Shown here piece after piece: positions 55,522 through 64,000 of a DNA stretch of 64,000 nt. The notes under the pieces are model-generated. The model was not told where the DNA came from, did not search any database, and saw only the letters and a program-made list of their open reading frames with translations. The translations under genes were made by a program, and so were the position numbers. Source of the stretch: Cordilura impudica (lineage: Eukaryota > Arthropoda > Insecta > Diptera > Scathophagidae); contig OY821519.1 in the NCBI GenBank assembly GCA_963682025.1, positions 138,055,429-138,119,428 on the forward strand. The letters are read 5' to 3'. The first letter of the stretch is position 1; each line of letters starts with the position of its first letter.

Positions 55522-58118
55522 CACTGTAAGTAGGTGAAAATGACACACCAAAACGCCGAGACACGTCAGCCTAATTTTGGATCGTAGAATCCAGTGATGT
55601 ATCAAGTTTTGGAAAGTTAGCTCAAAATCACGCGATATTTCGGTTTTAAATTTGTAGTAGATTTAAGGCGATTTTTGATTTTATTTGAATGAAAAAACTT
55701 TCAAAACTTGTTTAAAATCAATTTGTTTATTATTTATTTCAAAATTTATATCTAGAAATAATGGACGTCCATTTTCAAGCGAATATGGAACTATATTTGC
55801 TCGTATTTTGATGATTTAATAAATTTTTTTGGATTTGTTCAACTTTTACTCTTTGTTTGCAATCGACCAGCAGAAATCAGCAAGCATTGAGTCTATTCAT
55901 TTTCCAGCGAAACGGTCTTCGAATGCCATTATAGTTCGCCAGATTCGTCTGTTTCTGTGGACAATTGTCGTTCGCAAAAATCGAAATGTGCATGTGACAT
56001 GTGGATTTTCAACGACATGTTAACGCCAAGTTTGTCGAAAGACTTCATCATGTTGTCAATATAATCACGGTACTCTGGTGAGCGATTTTTGCAAAGAACA
56101 TTTTCAATTAAAACACGAATTGAGTTCCATGCGTTTAGTTCAGTTTCATGTAACATTTCAGAAAAACTCGTATGCCTTAAAAGTTTCCATATATCTGGAC
56201 CGTTAACTACACCTGTCAAAAAAAAATTGATATAAAATATATTGCAGTCACACACTTTTAGTTACACAAAATTACCCACTTTTAATTTTTCAATTGATAA
56301 TTTTGGAAAAGCGTTGTTTTTCAAGTAGGTAATGCATTTTCGTTAACGCGAACCAAACGCTTTAAAAAATTCTTTACAACTCCCAGCTTGATATGAAGAT
56401 CCGGAAGCATTATTTTCTGAAGCGGGATCAATAGTGGACGAATTAGATTAAATTCGCCAACAACTTGCGTTTTGGCCAATCTCGCTTTTCGTACTGGTTG
56501 CATTTTGCACGGCTGTCCCATTTACAAAAAATACACATGTACTTTGTATAGCCAGTTTGCATTCCAGCTAATAGTGAAAGAACCTTAAAATCAGAATTTA
56601 CGCGCCAATGGCGTTCTTCACGACTGATGCGTTCCAGAATTAATTTCATGGTATCATACGACTCATGCATTCCAAGAGCATACATCAATGGCACTGGTTT
56701 AACGCTGCTGTTTTCAAATAGCAAAACTACTTCTAAGCATCTGGTTGAAGAGTCTATGAAAAAACGCCATAAAGATGGATTATAGTTGCAGATTCCCATT
56801 TCATTCATTAAACCGGGAATACCTTGACAATATGCATAAGCTGCGTCCTCGAAAGCATGAAATATGGCATATATGGTTCTTGCCGGTATTTGTAAGATGT
56901 AACTTTTACACCTGGTGGCAGCACATTGACGCTTCTTAGTTCCGAAGCCAAAGTCATTGCATTATTTTGAGATAGCTTCAGATTTCGAACGATTCTATCT
57001 AAATGTTCCTGCGAAATTAATGATGGATATTGTGTAACTGGCTGAAGGTAATCAGAATCAGCATGATGTAATGATGTTGCTGAAGTTTGTGATTGTACTT
57101 CATAGGACGCAGTATCACATTGGTATGTCGATGGATGTACTGGGACAGGCAATTCATCACTGTGTGGAACTGGTACATGAGCACTTGGCACTCCTTTGTA
57201 TATAAAACCGAATCGTTCTATAAGAATAAATTATTGTGTATTCGATATATATTCTATCTAAGTGAACTTATTGTTTCGATTGAGACCATACACATCGTTC
57301 TTGCACGCGTAGCAATATTCAGGATCATGTTCCCCTGGATCGGTCCATATCATTGGAAGTCCAAATGGCATCGAACATCGCCGTAATTTCCACCATTTGT
57401 TTAATGCTCTAAAACATGTGATGCACGTAAATTCAGGTGCATGATCAGCATTTCGCATTTCTTCAGCGGGGGTAGCCAAAAAATACTGATTGTAAGCTTT
57501 GAGGGCATCTTCAACCAAATGTCGTCCATTTTTTTCGGTGTAAATTTTCCACACACAAAACAAAACTTATTTCATTTTTCGCAATGTGATCTGCATTTTT
57601 CATCACTCATTTTTCTATTTTTTTAAAATGGTCAATAAAATGCTTATATTTTTAGAAAGATTTCTCTTATCAAGTGAGTTTAAGTTGTCCAAGTTGTCAC
57701 ACTAAATTAAGCGATGTTAAAAAGCACTGATCTTTGATATATATATTGTAGCATCTGTTTGTAATAGGGATGCCAATCCCAAAATCCCGAATCCCAAAAT
57801 TATTATAATTATTATGGCCCCAAATTGTAAGAGGTAAACTAATTATGCTTCCAAATAGATGTTTATTATTTCAACGGTTACATTTTGTCGAAAAAAAAAT
57901 TATATAAACTGATTTAACAAGAGCTTTTGCAGGTTTTTCCCTCAAACAAAATCAAAAATCACCTTAAATCTACTACAAATTTAAAATCGAAATATCTCGT
58001 TATTTTGAGCTAACTTTTTAAAACGGAGTATACCACTGGATTCTATGACCCAAAAATTAGTTGGGGTCTCTCGGTGTTTTTGTGTGTCATTTCAAAAGTT
58101 CAAATTTTACTTACAATG
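55522..58118 (-). mobile_element. CACTA-like DNA transposon with its own gene, 2.6 kb
   Basis: Left end CACTGTAAGTA, right end reversed CATTGTAAGTA. Arms of about 185-200 bp (55,522-55,720; 57,920-58,118) share AATGACACAC, CATAGAATCCAGTGRTRT-like, AGTTAGCTCAAAAT and TTTGTAGTAGATTTAAGG blocks with small indels. TAA lies directly outside both ends (55,519-55,521; 58,119-58,121). CAYTG ends and a 3 bp duplication fit the CACTA (EnSpm) group. It encloses one minus-strand gene listed next. Confidence 0.85.
55845..57610 (-). pseudogene. Putative CACTA-type transposase of an uncharacterised family
   Basis: Starts MSDEKCRSHCEK. Zinc-like pairs follow: FCFVCGKFTPKK, FTCITCFRALNKW and EYCYACKND. Next are MPFGLPMIW and VPHSDELPVPV, then LWRFFIDSSTRCLEVVLL, WRVNSDFKVLSLLAGMQTGY and TKYMCIFCKWDSRAKCNQY, then LPDLHIKLGVVKNFLKRL. 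The last exon has MSLKIHMSHAHFDF, TDESGEL and SMLADFCWSI. FIDSS, NSDFK and the late glutamates could be an RNase H-fold D-D-E triad. Apparent introns end at 57,226 and about 56,220. At least four frameshifts or stops. I recall the family as repeated, uncharacterised proteins in many animal genomes; the transposase role is inferred from the inverted ends. Confidence 0.7.
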
Positions 58119-60190
58119 TAATTTTATAAGAGTTTTGTGCAAAACTTTTTGGTATATAGCATGAATCATACTTGTACAGTATATGAAATAATATCATGTT
58201 ACATAAACGATTATATACGATCATAAACGATGTGTTCACACATTTGGCTGCGTACATGAACGTGCATGAATATTTGTACCCTTCAATAAATATTGAAGAT
58301 GTAAGCATAATTTTATGTAAAAATGTCCAAAACGTTTGTAACAAAGATAGACATAACTGCTCTAATGAAGTCGAATAAAGTAAATACATAAATAATAAAA
58401 AAAAAAGATTTGTTTTATTTTCTGATCTTCAAAATAGAATACCATATACCTTGAAAAATGGGTACGTACAATCCAAAAATATTTTGTTTTAAGTTTCAAA
58501 TGAATAAATCAAACACGTCTCTACGCGGTGAACAAAACACTATACTGGTTTCACTAGAGAGATGGTGGAGCAGAAGAAAGCATATATCTTACTATATCTC
58601 ACAATTAATCTTTAAGTCCGACCAGTTTTAGATATTAAGCCTTCATCAGTGATTATATTAAACATTGTGATAATGATATGTTAAAATGGATTAGATTGTT
58701 TCTATATGGCAATCGTGACGTCTGAAAGGTCTACGAGCAGTGTGGCTACAAATCAGTTTTCATTCCATACTGCTTCTACCTTGTATTCATTAAAATAAAA
58801 TTATATTTAAAAAATTATTTTTTCTTCTCCAGAAATTCAATTTTTTTTGTACTCATAAAAGTAATATTATTGTTTATATTACTTATATTTTATGCCTTCA
58901 ACGAACATAAGAGCTCTTTTCGGGAAAATCGGCTAAAATACGAACCAGCCGCTGTGTAAAAAAAACTGTAATACGTTCTCGCTAAAACAGAACTACGAGT
59001 ATTATACGTGAGTTTTGATTTAAAATTTATATATGCCACCATACAAACCCTTTAAAATTTTAGAATTTTATTAAGTAATATGAGCACAATCGTGCACGTC
59101 TTATATCGTCGTTCGTAAATTATTGTGTTCTATATGCTTTTTGTTAAAGTTTAGTTGCTAAATTTTAGTTGCTAATTCAAAAAAACTGAACCGATAAAAT
59201 TGTTGCGACCTTCCTACCAAGGAAAGTACTATAGTTTGTGGTTTTTTCTGTTTAAAAAAAATTCCTCTTTGAAAACGCCTTTAAGAGTAAGAACTATTAG
59301 AACTTAAACATGGATTAATCAAAAAAAAAACATATAGAACACAATAACTTACGAACGACGATATGTTGTATGATAGGCATTGAAAATGACTTTCATAGAA
59401 AGTCCAATTCGTATAAGGTTTCTTTGGATCAAAACTGAAAAATCTACGAAAAAAGAAAACGGCAGCGTTTGGTACCATTTTCTACTCCATTAATATAAGA
59501 AAAAATACGGGTCACTTATATTTTCGTGTTCTATAACATATCCAAGTAACGTGACAATCTGGTGCCCTATATTATTTATTTTTAGACTGATGTTATCCAG
59601 TTTAATATATAAAAAATAAATAAAATTTAAAATTTCCAAATTGTGGCATTTTATATTCATTGTTGCAAAATTGTACTTTCTTAGTTCGAATTGTACCAAA
59701 CACGAAGTTAAACGTTTTCATCCATTATTATTATCTTTCAACTTTTTCATCATATGCATTTAAAGAAAACAATATTTATTCTCATTTTTTCAACAAATTG
59801 AAAGTTTTTTTTTTTTTTTTTTTTTTTGTTTTTGCAAAACAAACATATTAAGCAAAATGGATTCCTTTATAAGCAAAGTTTAAAATTTTCATTTGTTCTT
59901 CACTTTTTTGTGCTTTTGTAAATACTTGTAGCATAAAAAAAATCATGTCGATGCCATAGAATAAAAAAAAAAGTTGCAATGTTTTTCATGCACACAATTA
60001 GAAATTGGTTTGCAGACTTTCGGAAATCAACATAGGGGGAAAATTTGCAAAAAAAAAAATATCCAAAAAACTGACCAAACAATTTGTTACGATAGGCAAA
60101 GAGGTCAAAGTGTCATTTACACAAACAATTGTTTAATATTTTCACTTCAGTTTTTTATGTTCAACATCATCCAGTGATCAATAAAACCAG
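58119..60190. other. Unassigned stretch with an inverted repeat
   Basis: ATATCGTCGTTCGTAARTTA and GTGTTCTATATG at 59,102-59,138 recur inverted at 59,329-59,366, with ~190 bp between, a possible MITE remnant. A T20+ run lies at 59,808-59,830. No gene recognised. Confidence 0.45.
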
Positions 60191-60194
60191 GAGC

Positions 60195-60480
60195 ACTTTA
60201 TGGTCAGGGTATAATGAGTTTGTGCTGATGTTTGTAACTATTAGAAATAGCTCTCAAGTTATGATACCATTTATACTCAGCATCACTTAAATTTTGTTCA
60301 CAAACACTTGGTCGCATATGTTAAGATATTTGGAGATATTTTTATAGACCCTTGGACGATCTCTATTTAAATTGGTGATAAGCGAGGCATGTTCAGACAT
60401 AGAATCCAAAGCAATGTGCTCTCTGTGATCGACTTAAATTACCGTAGGTCCCAGATAATCTATTAATAGATACAGCTGAA
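60195..60480 (-). repeat. GTCY dispersed repeat copy 13, partial
   Basis: TGGTCAGGGTATAATGAGTT, TGTGCTGATGTTTGTAACTA and CGACTTAAATTACCGTAGG blocks in order; the microsatellite is lost. Confidence 0.65.
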
Positions 60481-60885
60481 GCTTATTTCTTTATCTCTTC
60501 TCCATAATTCGTATGACTATTTTAATAAAACAGTTCCCAGACATGCCAGCCTATCGCTTATATATTACACTTCTTAGGATAACATAAATTAATAATTAAG
60601 TTGAATTTATTACTGTAAATATTGTGGCATACAACTTTATATTCTTTTGAATCTCCCTCCAATCATTCAGACAATGTTAAATAAAGAAAAACTTTTATTA
60701 ACTTTTTTAAAATTACAGAGTCTCTGAGCATTAGAACTGCCTAAAAATTTCACGAATTTTTTCTTTGCATTTATATATTTTGCTACAAAAAATCGGTTCA
60801 CCCATATTTATGTATCCATATTAAAATTTTTAATACTTTCGGAGAAAGCGAAGTAAACTAATTTGAAATTATCTGTTCAAATATT
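60481..60885. other. Unassigned stretch
   Basis: Nothing recognised. Confidence 0.4.
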
Positions 60886-61190
60886 CTACGATTTCCACAC
60901 CACTATGCAGAGAGTACATATCCGTTTACCATTCCGTTTGTAACACATAGAAATATGAATTTGCGACCCAATAAAGTATATATATTTTTGATCCTCATAA
61001 TAACTCGAGTCTGTGTGTCTGTTGAAATCACGCTCATTCACAAAATAAACAATTTTCCTCAGTGAAGTTGGGATAATACTGTTTGTCATTATTTCGAGCA
61101 GGTTGATATTTAAAATGGGGTAAATCAAACATCAAGATATTTCCAAACTCCCTAAAACATTCCCCGTTACGATATTATGAATATCTTTTT
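60886..61190. repeat. Short GTCY / mini-me-like repeat
   Basis: CACACCACTATGCAGAGAG, CATTCCGTTTGTAACA, GCGACCCAATAAAGTATATA, ACTCGAGTCTGTGTGTCTG and ACGCTCATTCAC are in the same order as at 7,090-7,440. Confidence 0.65.
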
Positions 61191-62300
61191 GAAAATGTAG
61201 TTGCCTCAATATTGATTAAAATTTTTAGGTGGATTTTATTGCTAAAGAACAATTCACTTAGAATTGCAATTCACTTTAATTCCTATAACTTTTAAATAAA
61301 ATAATTGAATTTAAAAATTAGTACCACAAAAACATTCACTCAGCTATAGAAAATTTTAAAAACAAAATTTCCAGATTTCTAATTAATTATCGTTGTTAAA
61401 ATTTTTTTTTTTTTTGAAACCTATCCAGTAATTAATTTCATTAAATTCTCATTATTAATACCATTTTATGCTTTAATATACTCACGAAATTTGGAATAAT
61501 TTCCTAGAACAAGGTGTCATGGTAGAAAATCAATATTTTTATCATTATTCCACTAAACTTTATTGGAGATTTGTGACGTCTAGCGAAAACGCAAAAAACT
61601 TCTTCTAGGTTGGATTACATTACACGACTTGACTTTCAATCGAAATCTGCCCTTCAGTGTGTAATAGGGTTGGCAGTACTGTTTTTGGTATCTTCATTGG
61701 AATTAACGCTAGTTTTTTGTAAAGTACTTAAAAGGGGGTAAGGTTTTAAAACTTTTTTCCCTTTTTTCTGAATGTACAACACATGTCAAGAGTGTTGTGT
61801 CGAAATTTCAACTAAATAGAAGCAAAACTGGCGAAGATAGCGTTTCAGGCGACCGGCCCTCATATGGTATATCGTATATGTCAAACAAGTTTAATCAATT
61901 TTCGCGCAAACAACATTTTTGCAGTCTATGAACATCATAACTCGAAATCTCCTTGACCGATCATTTGAAATTTTATACACTATTTCTACACATAAATCAC
62001 CAGGTAATCAGGAGGAGTTTTTTACCATTTTCCACCATTTTTTAACAACAAATTCACTGAAATTTTCGTGATTACCTCCGAAGATTCGTTGTCACGGATT
62101 TATTTATTAAAATTTTTAATTGAAATTTTTTCAAAGATACTTCAAATGTTATACTATAACGTGTATATGAAATAAGTAATCGAACATTATTCATATATTC
62201 AAACAAAATTTACGAAAATACTCCTTTTTTCGCCTTTAAAAACTTACACTCCCTTAAAGTTAATTGGCCAAGTTCCTTTAAATTTTGTTTGCGAAAACTA
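61191..62300. other. Unassigned stretch
   Basis: AT-rich, no coding motif, RNA gene or shared repeat recognised. Confidence 0.45.
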
Positions 62301-62389
62301 TAAAACCGTTAAGTATATTGCAGTCGGCGTTTAGTGATCAAGCTAGGTCGAAGATAATATTGAAAAGTAGCACAAACAGTTCCAAAAAG

Positions 62390-63000
62390 GCAGATAAAGC
62401 AATTAAGACAATGAACGCCCCGAATGAGAAAAATATCCACTAAGGAACAACAAGTCCGTAAAATCAAAGATTTTGTGTTAAATATCATCGACTGAAGATT
62501 TAGAGGTCTATCTGATACTGCAGATATTTCAAAAGGATCAGACAACACCATTATAATTATATTTCGGTCATCGCGATTGACTCAGCATGCGCAAAAACTT
62601 AAGCAAGACCGAAAATATGACGTGAAAATCGCCATACTACTAAAAATAGGTCAGAATTGTGGGCAGACAACTCGTGCGTTTTGCATCACGACAATCAACC
62701 GTCTCACACTTCATTGGTTCTTTGAGACTATTTCGCACAAAACTCTACTTGAAGTCTGCATCCATCGTATTCACCTGATGTTACACCCTGTGACTTCTAG
62801 CTATTAGATAAGCTCAAAAGACCACTTCGGCGACACCGTTTTGAATCAATTGAGGATATTAAAGCCGAAACGCTATGTGCTTTAATCAATTTTAACACCT
62901 TCGAGAATTGAAAAAACGTTGGCATAAGTGTACTGTATCAGAGAAAAATTTTTTCAGAGGCGATGAAATTGATTTTTAACTCACCTTTTCATTTGAGCCT
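62390..63000 (+). pseudogene. Mariner transposase remnant
   Basis: VRKIKDFVLN, then LSDTADISKGSDNTI (helix-turn-helix), and after a large gap NCGQTTRAFCIT-like decayed text. The block KRPLRRHRFESIEDIKAE is visible across frames, followed by WHKCTVSEKNFFRGDEIDF and a stop. Same mariner type as 1-109/590-1,010; the first catalytic motif is gone. Confidence 0.75.
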
Positions 63001-63139
63001 AGTATATTAACATTAGATTTTAGCAAATTGAAGAATTGCCTACATAGAAATGGTCATATATATTTGCCAAGAAATTATTTTCTATTCTAAAATTAGTATT
63101 GATAACTTTTTGACATTAGATTAGCAAATATTACTATAC

Positions 63140-63365
63140 CCTTCACGATTCTGCGGTCCGGGTTTACTAACTTTATGCTGATTTTTGTAAATATTGCCAC
63201 ATGTTAAAGTAATCGACTCAGACTGTGAGATATAGCCTGTGTGCTCATTTAAACTTTGTACGCAAACTACGGAACGATCAAAATTTCTGAACATGTTTCC
63301 AAATTACCCATACAACACACGGGAAATATATTCGTTGAGACTACCAAATTTATTGCCAGCCGAAT
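63140..63365 (-). repeat. GTCY dispersed repeat copy 14, strongly diverged
   Basis: TCCGGGTTTACTAACTTTAT, ATCGACTCAGACTGTGAGA and CCCATACAACACA blocks retain the family's order at low identity. Confidence 0.5.
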
Positions 63366-63915
63366 TTTGAGTTGATTGCAATTACAACAGAAAATGGATC
63401 TCTGCCATGGAATAGCTATTGATACACTTTCAAATGTTTGTGAACCTTTTCTTTTTTTTTTTATTCTATAGATCTTTGTATTTACTGTCTTTAAGAACTA
63501 ATTTGAGGACCTTTATAGGTTTTTTCAATTTTGTTTTACGATCGACCCAAAATCATAGAATTCTTTGCGTCAGTTAACGGTTGGGTAACTTTAGTTTTCT
63601 TGTGCAAGTGATCATGTGCAATAAAAAAGGAAATTCTTACTTAATTCAAACGATTTGAATAAAAATGCAATTAAAATAGGCCGAGGAACATCTTTAGGTG
63701 ACACGAAAAACAAAAAAATTTCATTTAGAAGTAATCCGGCAAATCAATTCATAAAATTTCTAAGAAAATTGGCAGAAGCTGAAATGTGGTGTCTGGTTTT
63801 TTTACGTTATGAATCCAATTATGGAAAAATATTAATGGCTGCACTAAAAGAGTGATTTGGGATGCACGAATCACAATAAGAATGGCCGAACACAGAAAAA
63901 GACTAAAATAAAAAA
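63366..63915. other. Unassigned stretch
   Basis: A 66-codon open frame at 63,655-63,855 (lysine-rich, LGDTKNKKISFRSNPAN) is not recognised; no upstream signals seen. Confidence 0.35.
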
Positions 63916-63917
63916 AC

Positions 63918-64000
63918 AAGTAAGAAAATTATAGTCGGTCTAGCCCGACTATATGATACCCTATACCATGGTTAAGATACCCTATCTCTTCGGTCCAACT
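63918..64000 (+). repeat. GTCY dispersed repeat copy 15, running off the edge
   Basis: ACAAGTAAGAAAATTATAG, a broken palindrome (GTCTAGCCCGAC) and GATACCCTATACCATGG, cut by the window end. Confidence 0.9.

Noticed and set aside
58111..58389. Overlapping opposite-strand frames just outside the CACTA-like element
   Set aside because: Low-complexity codon content and no domain; both strands open by composition.

Overview
The window is a fly-type (higher Diptera, Brachycera) repeat-rich intergenic or heterochromatic block. The evidence is strong AT bias, abundant GTCY-microsatellite repeats of the kind described in dipterans, an errantivirus (gypsy-group insect endogenous retrovirus), and mariner, DD41D, pogo-like, piggyBac, Jockey and Helitron remnants. 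I recognise no host protein-coding gene, rRNA or tRNA gene; nearly every coding trace belongs to a mobile element.

Layout. 1-8 kb: a broken mariner carrying a non-autonomous Helitron, a GTCY-type repeat swollen by a ~1.4 kb GAAAATG array, a decayed piggyBac gene, a GTCY repeat and two Helitron copies. 8-13.5 kb: a Helitron Pif1-like helicase pseudogene cut by a small CACTA-like element that itself received a GTCY repeat, then a ~125-140 bp tandem array and a second helicase scrap. 14-20.3 kb: GTCY copies, an eight-unit ~122 bp tandem array and an unclassified inverted-repeat element. 20.8-27.8 kb: a Jockey-like fragment, a ~310 bp-arm hairpin, a chimeric pogo-type/Helitron structure, three Tc1/mariner-superfamily genes (one nearly complete at 23.9-25.2 kb), and a minus-strand I/LOA/R1-type retrotransposon split by a mariner. 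28-31.9 kb: unassigned DNA, GTCY copies and a tRNA-derived SINE.

31,960-41,129 is the youngest and most intact unit: a complete errantivirus with identical 511 bp LTRs, a TACA target duplication, gag, pol in the -1 frame behind an AAATTTT slippery heptamer, and env. It landed in the left end of a pogo-like transposon whose broken, intron-containing gene continues to 43.2 kb. 44-64 kb: another non-LTR scrap, a Jockey element interrupted precisely by a 1.3 kb DD41D element, several inverted-repeat MITE-like elements, a hAT remnant, and a 2.6 kb CACTA-like DNA transposon (55,522-58,118).

The strongest candidate for something poorly described is that 2.6 kb element. It has ~190 bp terminal inverted repeats starting CAYTG, a TAA duplication, and one minus-strand, zinc-motif-rich gene. 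I recognise the gene as a member of a widespread but uncharacterised animal protein family, and its position implies it is a transposase. The clean nesting (four insertions, three of which restore the interrupted reading frame when removed on paper) gives a relative order of insertion.
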